From the NCBI RefSeq assembly GCF_014654725.1, contig NZ_JACVZV010000012.1, positions 1 through 64,000 on the forward strand: a stretch of 64,000 nt of DNA. The letters are read 5' to 3'. Under the pieces are notes generated by a model, which saw only the letters and a program-made list of their open reading frames with translations, was not told where the DNA came from and did not search any database. The position numbers were made by a program, and so were the translations under genes. The stretch's first letter is position 1; every line of letters starts with the position of its first letter. Positions 7,654 through 15,694 of this stretch are shown here, one piece after another. The DNA comes from Vulcanococcus sp. Clear-D1. Its GTDB lineage: Bacteria; Cyanobacteriota; Cyanobacteriia; PCC-6307; Cyanobiaceae.

Positions 7654-8634
7654 ATGCGGCGAACCGCGGCGGTGCTGGTGGGAGCCCTAGCTCTGGCGGC
7701 AGTCCAGGCCTGCGACCCAGGCTCCCGGGTGGACGTGATCGCCGCCGATGGCGCCCTCTGTGACATCACCCGGCGACTGGCCGCAGACGACCTGAGGGTG
7801 GACTGCCTGCTGGGCCCGAACGACGACCCCCATCAGCTGCAGCTCACGCCCGCGCAAACCCGCCAGATCAACCAGGCCCAACTGGTGTTGATCAACGGCT
7901 ACGGACTCACCCCAGCCCTCAACAGACTCAGCCGGGCCGTGAAGGTGGCGGAGATCGCTGTTCCGAACAGCCCCAAGCTCAACAATGGAGGCCAGACCGA
8001 CGGCCACAGCCACAGCGAGCACGCCCACAACGCCGAGGGAGAAGACGAAGCGGCTCACGTGCATGGCGATCAAGATCCTCACGTGTGGCACGACCCACGC
8101 CAAGCTGCAGCGATGGTGGAGCTGGTGAGCAACAAGCTCGAGCAGCTCAATCCACAGGCCGCTCCGCAGATCCAGCAACGAGCCAAGGCGATGCAAGGCA
8201 GCCTGATCGCCCTCGATCGCTGGAACCACCAGCAATTCAGCACGATCCCGCCGCCGCGCCTGCTCGCCAGCGGTCACCGAGCCTTCGCGAGCCTGGCCAG
8301 GGCTTATCAACTTCAGGAGCTGCCAGTGGTTGATGCCACGAGCACGAGCGAGGCGCTAAGGCCACAGGCCCTAGCCAACGTGGTGGCCGCGCTGCGCAAC
8401 CAGCGCGTGCGCAGCCTGTTCGCCGAACAGATGCCTGCCAGCAAGGCACTGCTGCGAATCAGCAGCCTCAGCGGCGTTCCGCTCGCCAGCCAACCCCTGC
8501 GGGCCGACTCCGCCGGCGACAACTTGATCACGACCCTCACCACCAACACCTGCCTGATCGTGGATGCGCTTGGGGGGCGGTGCGACCAAGCCGGTGGCAA
8601 CACACTCGCCGCGACCTGGAACGCCATCCGATGA
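7654..8634 (+). CDS. znuA: Zinc ABC transporter substrate-binding protein ZnuA
   Basis: A 326-residue cluster A-I (TroA-like) solute-binding protein. A signal sequence ends at AVQAC, a possible lipobox with Cys20 as the lipidated residue. Conserved pieces are DDPHQLQLTP (first metal His), a His/Asp/Glu-rich loop near residues 115-142, QDPHVWHDPR (second His) and ASGHRAFASLARAY (third His). The loop is the usual mark of zinc rather than manganese proteins. It captures periplasmic Zn(II) and passes it to ZnuB. A Zur-like site lies just upstream. Confidence 0.9.
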   Translation: MRRTAAVLVGALALAAVQACDPGSRVDVIAADGALCDITRRLAADDLRVDCLLGPNDDPHQLQLTPAQTRQINQAQLVLINGYGLTPALNRLSRAVKVAEIAVPNSPKLNNGGQTDGHSHSEHAHNAEGEDEAAHVHGDQDPHVWHDPRQAAAMVELVSNKLEQLNPQAAPQIQQRAKAMQGSLIALDRWNHQQFSTIPPPRLLASGHRAFASLARAYQLQELPVVDATSTSEALRPQALANVVAALRNQRVRSLFAEQMPASKALLRISSLSGVPLASQPLRADSAGDNLITTLTTNTCLIVDALGGRCDQAGGNTLAATWNAIR

Positions 8635-8758
8635 GCTGATGGCCCACCGGCGGTAGCGAGAAGCACATCAACGGGTGCCCAAACCGCTGCAGTGGGAGCG
8701 AAGGCACCAGGAACACCTACGCTGCGATTGATTCTCAACAGCAACGCAACGCCGGCCC

Positions 8759-8896
8759 ATGGCTCAGCAGATCGGCTGCCACAGTGATGAAGCGCCCAAC
8801 AAGCGCACCGCCACAGATCAGACCAAGAAAAAAGGCTGCAAGAAGAACAAGTGCTCCCACTGGAAGGGCGGCCAGTGCCGCTGCGGCCGCGACTGA
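8759..8896 (+). CDS. 45-residue Cys-rich basic protein next to znuA, unknown
   Basis: A small reading frame with ATG at 8759 and TGA at 8894-8896. The product is strongly basic and has five Cys (7, 27, 32, 40, 42) plus His8 and His34; the C-terminal half (CKKNKCSHWKGGQCRCGR) resembles a metal-binding knuckle. It does not match the classic SmtA metallothionein pattern. The position after znuA and before ferritin fits a metal-binding role. TTGATTCTCAA (8728-8738), a short inverted repeat, lies 20 bases upstream and could be a weak Fur/Zur-type half site. The ferritin gene converges on it, leaving seven bases. Reality of the gene is likely; function is unknown. Confidence 0.6.
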   Translation: MAQQIGCHSDEAPNKRTATDQTKKKGCKKNKCSHWKGGQCRCGRD

Positions 8897-8903
8897 TCCC
8901 AGC

Positions 8904-9443
8904 TCAGCCGCCCTCGCCCGCTTGAGGCCCTCCACCCATGCCGCCTTTCACATGGGAGAGGGCGGTTCCTTCCAAAAACTGCTGATCCAACAGCAACAGG
9001 GCCGCGCTGTTATCGCCGGCCAGACGCAAGCGCTTGCAGACGAACCGCGCTTCCGCCTCTTCCTGCAGCTGCTCTGAAACAAACCAATCCAGCATCGCTG
9101 TTGCACTGCGCTCACCCAAACCCTCCGCCAGGGTGTAGAGGTGATGAATCGATGCCGTCACACCCTTTTCAAGGTCATAGACATCATCAAACAACGCCTG
9201 AACGGAGCCCCAATCGCGCTGCGGGGCATCAATGGTGGGCAGCTCAACGTCCTGATCGCTATCCACCAGATAGGCGATCATCCGGGATGCATGTCCACGC
9301 TCTTCATTGCTCTTGGTGAGCATGTAGGCAGAGAAGCCCACCAGGTCTTTTTCACGCAACCAGATCGACATCGCCAGATAGGTGTGGCTGGCTTGGAACT
9401 CGGCGGCGAGGTGGTTGTTAATGGCCCGGGTGAGCTCCTTCAT
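8904..9443 (-). CDS. Ferritin
   Basis: A 179-residue non-haem ferritin of the FtnA type that oxidises and stores iron. Ferroxidase-site residues are visible: E15 in NHLAAEF, and E48/H51 in NEERGH. Further conserved acids lie in the SEQLQEEAEARF helix near residues 128-139. The Gly-rich tail (GGMGGGPQAGEGG) is unusual but disordered tails occur in the family. ATG at 9441-9443 is preferred over an in-frame TTG two codons upstream. The dps gene lies just upstream on the same strand, so iron storage and DNA protection may be co-regulated. Confidence 0.88.
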   Translation of the reverse strand: MKELTRAINNHLAAEFQASHTYLAMSIWLREKDLVGFSAYMLTKSNEERGHASRMIAYLVDSDQDVELPTIDAPQRDWGSVQALFDDVYDLEKGVTASIHHLYTLAEGLGERSATAMLDWFVSEQLQEEAEARFVCKRLRLAGDNSAALLLLDQQFLEGTALSHVKGGMGGGPQAGEGG

Positions 9444-9539
9444 CCTCAAAGGGTGAATTAATGGGCGTGTTCTAACAAGGGCAGAGCGCTCCTCCGCCGG
9501 TGATGCACATCTGGCTGTAGCGAATGGTGCAATCGCTGG

Positions 9540-10022
9540 TCAGCTTTCCAACAGGCTGCGCAACATCCAGGCTGTCTTCTCATGAATCTGCAGGCGTTGC
9601 GTTAGCAAATCAGCGGTGGGCTGATCATTGGCTTCGTCGGCAATGGCGAACACACCACGAATCGTGCGGGCCACCGCCTCATGACCCTCCACCAGCTCAC
9701 GCACCATGGCCATGGCCGCTGGAACACCCTCGCTTTCGGGGATCGACGACAAGCTTCCATAGATCTTGCCCCCAAACGGAGCCTTGTGGCCGAGGGCCCG
9801 GATCCGCTCGGCGATCTCGTCGAGGGCTGTCCACAGTTCGGTGTATTGCTCCATAAACATCAGATGGAGCGTGTTGAACATGGGCCCCGTCACGTTCCAG
9901 TGGAAGCCGTGGGTTTTGGCGTAGAGCACGGTGCTGTCGGCCAGCACCCGACCTAGGCCCTCAGCGATCTGGGCGCGCTGCTCAGCGGGAATGCCGATGT
10001 CGATGGGTGGGGCGATCGCCAT
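9540..10022 (-). CDS. dps: Dps-family ferroxidase / DNA-protection protein
   Basis: A 160-residue Dps protein. The inter-subunit ferroxidase centre is complete: KTHGFHWNVTGPMF (H38 and H41), H53 in TLHLMF, then D68 and E72 in TALDEIAERI. Dps dodecamers use hydrogen peroxide to oxidise iron and so prevent Fenton damage; some also bind DNA. The N-terminus is not notably basic, so DNA binding by a tail is not evident. ATG at 10020-10022 lies right after a HIP1 site. It is transcribed toward the ferritin gene with about 96 bases between. Confidence 0.9.
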   Translation of the reverse strand: MAIAPPIDIGIPAEQRAQIAEGLGRVLADSTVLYAKTHGFHWNVTGPMFNTLHLMFMEQYTELWTALDEIAERIRALGHKAPFGGKIYGSLSSIPESEGVPAAMAMVRELVEGHEAVARTIRGVFAIADEANDQPTADLLTQRLQIHEKTAWMLRSLLES

Positions 10023-10138
10023 GGGCTCCTGCGGTCTGGGGCTGATTCCGTTCTAGGGGGATTGGCACGCGGTGTCAGCCGCAACCATCCGGTGAGCTCG
10101 AGGATCAGACTGGGTGAAGCCCTGATCCACGGATCCAC

Positions 10139-11302
10139 GTGACCGCCAGCGCGACCGACCTCGCACCCGATTCCTCTACCCAGGCCAGCCCACTCCCGGT
10201 GACGATCCTCACCGGCTTCCTCGGGGCAGGCAAGACCACGCTGCTCAACCACATCCTCAGCAACCAGCAGGGCGTGAAAACGGCTGTGCTGGTGAATGAA
10301 TTTGGTGAGATCGGTATCGACAACGATCTGATCATCGCCACCGGCGAAGACATGGTGGAGCTGAGCAACGGCTGCATCTGCTGCTCCATCAATGGAGAGC
10401 TGCTCGATGCGGTGTATCGGATCCTCGATCGCCCGGACCCGGTGGATTATCTGGTGGTGGAGACCACCGGCCTGGCGGACCCCCTGCCCGTGGCCATGAC
10501 CTTCTTGGGCAGCGATCTGCGCGATGACACCCGGCTCGATTCGATCATCACCCTGATCGATGCGGAGAACTTCAGCGACGAGATTCTCGATGGCGAAGTG
10601 GCCCGCGCTCAGGTGGTGTATGGCGACATCCTGCTGCTCAACAAGTGCGACCTGGTGAGCGAGGAACGCCTAACGGAGGTGGAAGGCCGGTTGCGGGAGA
10701 TCAAAACCGACGCCCGCATCCTGCGCTCGGTGAAAGGCGACGTGAGCCTGCCGCTGCTGCTGAGCGTGGGGCTGTTTGAAAGCGACAAGGTGGCCGCAGA
10801 GCAAAGCCACGACGAGTGCGATCACGACCACGGCCACTGCGTGCATGACCACGGGCATGAACACGGGCATGACCACGCGGATGGTCACCAGCACGAGCAC
10901 CACGACCACAGCAACTGCGATCACGACCACGGCCATTGCGAGCATGACCACAGCCATGACCACGGCAACGGTCATCCGGATCACCTGGCGATCGAAGGCT
11001 TCACCTCGCTCTCGTTCAGCAGCGAAGGCCCCTTCGCCCTGCGCAAGTTCCAGAACTTTCTCGACAACCAGCTGCCCGCCGGCGTATTCCGCGCCAAGGG
11101 CATCCTCTGGTTCAACGAGAGCGACAAGCGCCACGTGTTCCACCTGGCCGGCAAGCGCTTCTCGATCGACGACAGCGAATGGGGCTCAGCCGCCGAGCGC
11201 AAGAACCAGCTGGTGCTGATCGGCAAGAACCTCGACCATCCCCAGCTGCGCAAGCAGCTCCAGGCCTGTGTGGCTAAGGATGCAGGCAAAGGCTTCGCCT
11301 GA
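10139..11302 (+). CDS. COG0523 (CobW/ZNG1-like) metallochaperone GTPase with His-rich loop
   Basis: A 387-residue G3E P-loop GTPase. Walker A GFLGAGKTT starts at residue 26, the metal-binding CxCC motif (CICC) is at residues 79-82, and the guanine-specificity motif NKCD is near residue 177. A long insert of about 60 residues built from repeated HDH/HEH/DHGH units (about residues 222-282) precedes the C-terminal CobW_C domain. Such proteins deliver Zn(II), or Co/Ni, to client enzymes under limitation. Gene neighbours (zur, znuABC) favour zinc, and the neighbouring B12 riboswitch keeps cobalt open. GTG at 10139 gives a short unstructured lead before the first strand. Confidence 0.9.
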   Translation: MTASATDLAPDSSTQASPLPVTILTGFLGAGKTTLLNHILSNQQGVKTAVLVNEFGEIGIDNDLIIATGEDMVELSNGCICCSINGELLDAVYRILDRPDPVDYLVVETTGLADPLPVAMTFLGSDLRDDTRLDSIITLIDAENFSDEILDGEVARAQVVYGDILLLNKCDLVSEERLTEVEGRLREIKTDARILRSVKGDVSLPLLLSVGLFESDKVAAEQSHDECDHDHGHCVHDHGHEHGHDHADGHQHEHHDHSNCDHDHGHCEHDHSHDHGNGHPDHLAIEGFTSLSFSSEGPFALRKFQNFLDNQLPAGVFRAKGILWFNESDKRHVFHLAGKRFSIDDSEWGSAAERKNQLVLIGKNLDHPQLRKQLQACVAKDAGKGFA

Positions 11303-11319
11303 AGCGATACTGCAGACAG

Positions 11320-11455
11320 CGGTTCCCCGGAATCAGCCCGGGGAGGCAACGAGGAAAGACCGGTGCAGGGCCTTCGTCCCACTCCGGCACTGTCCCGCAG
11401 CTGTGATGAAGCCAGCCCCTGCTCGCCTCTCAGTCAGAACGCTCGCCGCTCCCTG
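11320..11455 (+). ncRNA. Cobalamin (B12) riboswitch upstream of hupE
   Basis: The leader between the COG0523 gene and hupE has the conserved core of the cobalamin riboswitch: a GAGGAAAG-type segment near 11350, GGTG near 11362, ACTCCGGCACTGTCCCGC followed by CTGTGA (11381-11406), and a B12-box-like AGTCAGAACGCTCGCC (11432-11447). Such elements bind adenosylcobalamin or related forms and shut expression of the downstream gene when B12 is plentiful. The end points are approximate. The downstream gene is a HupE-type transporter, consistent with cobalt uptake for B12. Confidence 0.85.
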
Positions 11456-11497
11456 CACGATTCACCCCCTCAGCACCGGCGCGGACCGGCCCTGCCC

Positions 11498-12073
11498 ATG
11501 CCCACCAAGCTTTCCCGCTCCCTTCTGATCAGCAGCGCAGCAGGCTTCGGCCTCAGCCTGCTTTCAGCCCTGCCCGCTGGCGCCCACGGCAGCGCCGATG
11601 CCGGCGTGATGGCCGGGGCCCTGCATCCACTGCTGGGCCTCGATCACCTCCTCCTGCTGATGGGTGTGGGCCTGACGGCCGCTCGCTTTGGCCCCCTCCT
11701 GCTGGGCTTTGCCCTCGGTGGGGCCGTGCTGGGCAGCGTGTTCGGCAGCTTCGGTGGTCAGCTTCCGGCAGCAGAAGTGCTGGCAGCCCTGGCCGTGAGT
11801 GCCGTGGGTGCAGCGCTGCTGCTGAGCGACAAGTTGCAGCGGCCCTTGCCCGTGCTGGGCACCGTGCTGGGTAGCGCCGTTGCGGTGCACGCCATGCTCC
11901 ATGGCCATGAGGCCAGCGGCACCGCCAGCTGGTGGCTCGGCGCCTTGCTCGCCTCTGCCCTCAGCATTGGCCTGAGCTTCGCTGCCGGACGCCAGCTCAG
12001 CCTGCGTCAGAGCCAACTGGCTGCTGGCCTGCTCGTGCTGCTCGGTGGTGTTCTGGCACTCGCACCGCTGTAA
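11498..12073 (+). CDS. hupE: HupE/UreJ-family metal (probably cobalt) transporter
   Basis: A 191-residue membrane protein. A signal peptide ends after ALPAGAHG, and the exposed His30 after cleavage is a common metal-binding feature. The HupE signature HPLLGLDHLLLLMGVG begins at residue 43, and HAMLHGHE near residue 128 completes the second motif. There are about six helices. HupE proteins import Ni(II) or Co(II); the B12 riboswitch in its leader argues for cobalt. ATG at 11498 is chosen because it starts the signal peptide and lies downstream of the riboswitch. Confidence 0.88.
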   Translation: MPTKLSRSLLISSAAGFGLSLLSALPAGAHGSADAGVMAGALHPLLGLDHLLLLMGVGLTAARFGPLLLGFALGGAVLGSVFGSFGGQLPAAEVLAALAVSAVGAALLLSDKLQRPLPVLGTVLGSAVAVHAMLHGHEASGTASWWLGALLASALSIGLSFAAGRQLSLRQSQLAAGLLVLLGGVLALAPL

Positions 12074-12138
12074 CGGCAGCGATTGCAACACCAGCGCTGG
12101 ACGATCCCGCTAGCGTGCGGTGAATCGCGTCCAGCGCC

Positions 12139-12285
12139 TTGGCCGATCTGCTCCTTCTGACTGCAGTCATCACCCTGGCCGGCCTGATTGCCTGGCTAGC
12201 TGCCGGATCCGACGACGACAACGGTGGTGGCGGCCTGATGCAGCCCGTGCTGGTGCCCGTGCGTTCAAACCGTTACCGGGGCTGA
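12139..12285 (+). CDS. Small single-helix membrane protein, hypothetical
   Basis: A 48-codon frame from TTG at 12139. One strongly hydrophobic helix (ADLLLLTAVITLAGLIAWLA) is followed by an Asp/Gly-rich turn and a short basic tail (PVRSNRYRG). The composition looks like a genuine one-pass membrane peptide. It overlaps the convergent fur gene by 21 bases. No ATG start is available and no family is recognised. Confidence 0.45.
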   Translation: MADLLLLTAVITLAGLIAWLAAGSDDDNGGGGLMQPVLVPVRSNRYRG

Positions 12286-12747
12286 TTCCGCAGCTGAGCA
12301 ACGCGGGCAGAGCGCACGCACGTTCAGAACGCACTCCAGCAAGCGGAATCCATGCAGGCCTGCCGCCTGCTCCCCAGCCGAAAGCACGGCTTCGCTCTCA
12401 AATTCTTCGGTGTGACCGCAGCGCACACACACGAGGTGGTGATGGTCACGGTGGTCGTCGTCGCTCGCCAGTTCGAAGCGGCGTCCGCCTTCCGGCAACT
12501 CCAGCTCCCGCAGCAGTTCCATTGAACTGAGCAAGCGCAGGGTGCGATACACCGTGGCCAGAGAAACACGCTCCTCAGCACGCAGCAAGCGCTGATGCAC
12601 TTCTTCAGCGCTGAGGTGGGTGCCTTCGCCCAGACGTTCAAACAGGGCTAACACGCGCTGACGCTGCGGTGTCAGCCGCTGGCCACGGCCATGGAGACTG
12701 CTGCGCAGCGCCTCAGCGGGGAGATCAGGCGCCGGGACGGCAGGCAT
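12265..12747 (-). CDS. Fur-family regulator (Fur or PerR)
   Basis: A 160-residue Fur-superfamily protein distinct from the Zur at 4970-5371. The DNA-binding half carries GQRLTPQRQRVLALFERLG and SLATVYRTLRLL. The metal half has an extended His cluster HRDHHH (residues 99-104) and Cys pairs C107/C110 and C147/C150. The His cluster and length fit Fur-type iron sensing, but PerR cannot be excluded from sequence alone. ATG at 12745-12747 starts the conserved part; upstream in-frame codons are not family-like. It is 22 bases after the UPF0104-like gene and probably the last gene of that minus-strand operon. Confidence 0.82.
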   Translation of the reverse strand: MPAVPAPDLPAEALRSSLHGRGQRLTPQRQRVLALFERLGEGTHLSAEEVHQRLLRAEERVSLATVYRTLRLLSSMELLRELELPEGGRRFELASDDDHRDHHHLVCVRCGHTEEFESEAVLSAGEQAAGLHGFRLLECVLNVRALCPRCSAAESAPVTV

Positions 12748-12769
12748 CAGCGAACAGTCGGCGCTGTTC

Positions 12770-13783
12770 TCAACAGTAACGCCTGTTGCGAACTTCTGCC
12801 AGATCAGCCCGGGCGGTGAGCGCCCCCAGCAGATCCGCAAAGGTGCTCACCAACCGGTAGCTGATCACCACCGCCAGCAACGGTGCTTCCGGCACCACCG
12901 CCGCCAGACGCACCAGCAGCACCGCTTCAAACACCCCCAGACCACCAGGAGCACCCGGCACCACTAAACCGGCGGTCCAGGCCAGGGCAAAGCCAGCCAG
13001 CCAGCCTCCCCAGCCGATGGCAAATGAGAGATCAAACGCCTGAACGCAGCAGGCAAACCCTGCAAACCTGAGCCAAACAAAGACCACCTCGGCCAGCAGA
13101 GGCGGCCAGGGGTAGCCCGGCAACCCCGCGGGCACCTCCTCAGACGAAAGCTGCAGCAGGCCGCGCGCCGCCAGCTGCCGGGCCCGCTGTTGCTCCAGCC
13201 GCAGCATCAGCGGATTCAGCCACCGCGGCAACAGCACCAGCAACGGCAGCAGGCACAGCACTCCCAAACCCGCCTGCCACCCCCCGAACGGCACCAGCGC
13301 AAAAGCGGCTACGGCCGCGAGCAGCGGATCCAGCAACACCGCCACCAAGGCTTGGGGGGTGCGCAGTGGCGGCTCCTCCACCGGCGACTCCGAGCTGGCT
13401 TGCGCCTGCAGAGCCCGCACCCGCGCCAGCAGATGCCACACGCCACCCGGCAGGTATTTGCGCAGATTCGAAACCAGGAAGAGCACCACAACCGCGCTCC
13501 AGCGGGGCCGATGCCCGAGCCAGCGCAGCACCACCCCCCAGGCGAGCGCGTTCGCCAGCAGGCTCAACAAGCTGAAGCCGACACCCAGCAGCAACCAGCA
13601 CCACCCCTGGGCATCCAGGCTCAGCTGCAGCAACTGACGGCCGTGACTCACCAGGGCCGCCAACAGGAAACCAGCGCTGGCCAAGGTGACCCACAGACGA
13701 GCCCCACCAGGCAGTGGCGGAAGCTGCGGGGCAACCTGGGACCGCAGCCGCCAAAGCTCACGCCAACGGGGGATGTTGATCAT
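12770..13783 (-). CDS. Lysylphosphatidylglycerol synthase transmembrane-region (UPF0104/YbhN) protein
   Basis: A 337-residue integral membrane protein with about eight helices. The family motif SNLRKYLPGGVWHLLARV is near residues 105-122 and GLVVPGAPGGLGVFEAVLL near residue 280, both typical of the flippase-like domain of MprF/AglD and stand-alone UPF0104 proteins. No aminoacyl-transfer domain is present, so it is more likely a lipid or glycolipid flippase-like protein. Its ATG overlaps the larC stop as ATGA, and fur lies directly downstream. Confidence 0.8.
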   Translation of the reverse strand: MINIPRWRELWRLRSQVAPQLPPLPGGARLWVTLASAGFLLAALVSHGRQLLQLSLDAQGWCWLLLGVGFSLLSLLANALAWGVVLRWLGHRPRWSAVVVLFLVSNLRKYLPGGVWHLLARVRALQAQASSESPVEEPPLRTPQALVAVLLDPLLAAVAAFALVPFGGWQAGLGVLCLLPLLVLLPRWLNPLMLRLEQQRARQLAARGLLQLSSEEVPAGLPGYPWPPLLAEVVFVWLRFAGFACCVQAFDLSFAIGWGGWLAGFALAWTAGLVVPGAPGGLGVFEAVLLVRLAAVVPEAPLLAVVISYRLVSTFADLLGALTARADLAEVRNRRYC

Positions 13784-15036
13784 GGGCGGAGCTGGGGTGA
13801 ATCCACGGTTGGGGCCGTCGCCGGCCCGTCGGGGTCATCGTCGTCGACCAGCACCAGCACAGCCCGCCGCAGCCGTGCCATCGAGATGGCGTGACGCTGG
13901 GCCAGCTCCGCCAGATCATCCGCCTCGGGCTTGCAGAGCCAGCTGCCATCCGGGCGGCGCGAGCGTTTGATCCGCACCGGTCCCCAGGGGGTCTCCACCA
14001 CGCCATGCTCACGCGGCAGCGACCACCGCTGCAGCAGCTGCTCCCGCACCCCGAGGCTGCTGCCGTGGCGCCACCACACCTGGCGCAGCGCCAACGACTG
14101 TTCCGGCCGTGCCAGAACCGTGATCAAGCTGGCCGGCCGCCCCTTCTTCATCTGCAGCGCCTGGGCAAACACCTCCAAAGCCCCGGCCTGCCGCAAGGCC
14201 TCCATCAAAAAGGCAAGATCCTCTCCGCTGGCATCGTCGATCTGGGCCTGTTGCTGCAGCAGCATCTCCTGGTGCTCAGCCTGGACAGGGCTCTGGGGCT
14301 GCGCCAGCACCAGCCGCAACAGATTGGCGCGATCGAGCTGGCGCGTTCCCAGGCCCACTCCCACCGCTTCCGGCACTAGGGCGGGCGCCTGGCCAAAGCG
14401 ATCCGCCAGAGCTGCCATCAAAGCCATGCCGGTGGGCGTGGTGAGCTCCGCCGGCGGAAACCCTTCACTGCTCGCCAGCGGCAGCTGCCGAACCCGCGCC
14501 AGCTCCAACACCGCCGGAGCTGGCAGTGGCAACGGCCCATGGGCGGTGGTCACGCGGCCGTAGCCAGCGGGAGGTGGGGTGCAGATCAGCTCGGAAACAC
14601 CGAAATGCAGCAGCCCGGCGCATACACCCACCACGTCCACCAGAGCATCCACGGCTCCCACTTCATGGAAGTGCACCTGATCCGCCCCGGTGCCATGCAC
14701 CGCCGCCTCCGCCTCTGCCAGCAGGCCGAACACCGCCAGCACCCGTTGCTTCAGTTGAGGCTCCAGGGGAGCCTCAGCCAGCTGCACGCGCAGATCACCC
14801 CAATGGCGATGGGGCGGTGAAGGCTCGGTGAGTTCGACCTGCAGCTGCAGGCCGCGGAACCCAGCGCTGCGCGTGTTCTGGATCTTGAGGCGGTAGACAT
14901 CCTCCAAGCCCAGTGCCGCCATCGGTTCGTGAACCGCCGATGGCGGCAGACCCAGATCCAGCAAAGCGGCCAGCAACATGTTGCCGGCGAGGCCTGTCGG
15001 GCAATCCACCACAGCCAGCCGGGGCTGGGGGGGCAT
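13780..15036 (-). CDS. larC: LarC, nickel insertion in nickel-pincer cofactor synthesis
   Basis: A 418-residue LarC (DUF111) protein. The N-terminus DCPTGLAGNMLLAALLDLGLP corresponds to the CTP/Mg-binding start of the family, and HEVGAVDALVDVVG near residue 125 is diagnostic. FPPAELTTPTGMALM and the C-terminal domain (MKKGRPA, VETPWGPVRIK) complete it. LarC inserts nickel into the pyridinium dithiocarboxylate cofactor used by lactate racemase-type enzymes. No larA, larB or larE lies in this window. Translation is coupled to the upstream metalloprotease-like gene (TGATG) and to the downstream membrane gene (ATGA). Confidence 0.87.
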   Translation of the reverse strand: MPPQPRLAVVDCPTGLAGNMLLAALLDLGLPPSAVHEPMAALGLEDVYRLKIQNTRSAGFRGLQLQVELTEPSPPHRHWGDLRVQLAEAPLEPQLKQRVLAVFGLLAEAEAAVHGTGADQVHFHEVGAVDALVDVVGVCAGLLHFGVSELICTPPPAGYGRVTTAHGPLPLPAPAVLELARVRQLPLASSEGFPPAELTTPTGMALMAALADRFGQAPALVPEAVGVGLGTRQLDRANLLRLVLAQPQSPVQAEHQEMLLQQQAQIDDASGEDLAFLMEALRQAGALEVFAQALQMKKGRPASLITVLARPEQSLALRQVWWRHGSSLGVREQLLQRWSLPREHGVVETPWGPVRIKRSRRPDGSWLCKPEADDLAELAQRHAISMARLRRAVLVLVDDDDPDGPATAPTVDSPQLRP

Positions 15037-15692
15037 CACAGCTGAGTCAGCAGGGTGTCGGCCTGCTGATCGAGTTCGCTGCGGCGTTGGCGCAACCACT
15101 GCTCCACCTCGCGGCGGGCGCGGCGCTGTTCCTGTTGTGCTGTGGCCACGTCGTAGCCGGACAGGCCCCAAAGCCGGCCCAGCAGGGCGCGGTCGTCAGC
15201 ACCGCCTCGCGAACCGCCGTAAACCAGTTGTTCGGCGATCATCCCGGCCTGGAGCACCCGGCTCCAACGGCGCAGGTCCTCGAGGGCCAGCTTGGCGTGG
15301 GCTGGGGGTTCCAGCTGGGTGCTGCCATTGGCCCTGAGGCCCTCTCGCAGGCAGGCCCGGCTGCCCACGAGCACCTGCTTCACCGGCAGGGTGTTGTCGG
15401 CCGCCACCAACACATGGCCGGCCTCGTGAATGGCGATGCGACGCAGGCGGGCTGCACCGATCCCCGCGGGCAGGGCTTCAGCCAGCAAATGGCCCCCCAG
15501 GCCACCAAACCTTGCGGCATCCACGGTGAGCGCCACCATGCCGCCACCAGCGGCCAGGGCAATCAGCCAGGGCGACAAGCCGAGGGGTGGACCCACCACG
15601 GCCAGCACCGTGACAGCCGCGACGGCAGCACCAGCGGAGACGGCCGCCGTGGAGCCCTGATCGGAGCCGGGAAAGCGCTCCGGAGCAGCCAT
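15036..15692 (-). CDS. FtsH-protease-like (M41) membrane protein without an AAA domain
   Basis: A 218-residue protein with two N-terminal helices (about residues 18-58) and a soluble domain carrying the zinc-metalloprotease motif HEAGH (IAIHEAGHVLVA, near residue 90). The rest (LQAGMIAEQLVYGGSRGGADD) resembles the peptidase M41 half of FtsH, including a GGxxGADD-type segment that supplies the third metal ligand. The AAA+ ATPase is absent. Such truncated M41 proteins are common in cyanobacteria and their substrates are unknown. It is sandwiched between an uncharacterised gene (2-base gap) and larC (1-base overlap). Confidence 0.78.
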   Translation of the reverse strand: MAAPERFPGSDQGSTAAVSAGAAVAAVTVLAVVGPPLGLSPWLIALAAGGGMVALTVDAARFGGLGGHLLAEALPAGIGAARLRRIAIHEAGHVLVAADNTLPVKQVLVGSRACLREGLRANGSTQLEPPAHAKLALEDLRRWSRVLQAGMIAEQLVYGGSRGGADDRALLGRLWGLSGYDVATAQQEQRRARREVEQWLRQRRSELDQQADTLLTQL

Positions 15693-15694
15693 GG

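Noticed and set aside
10800-10990. Repetitive CAC/GAC-rich DNA in the COG0523 gene considered as a repeat element
   Set aside because: It encodes the His/Asp-rich metal-binding loop typical of the family and stays in frame.
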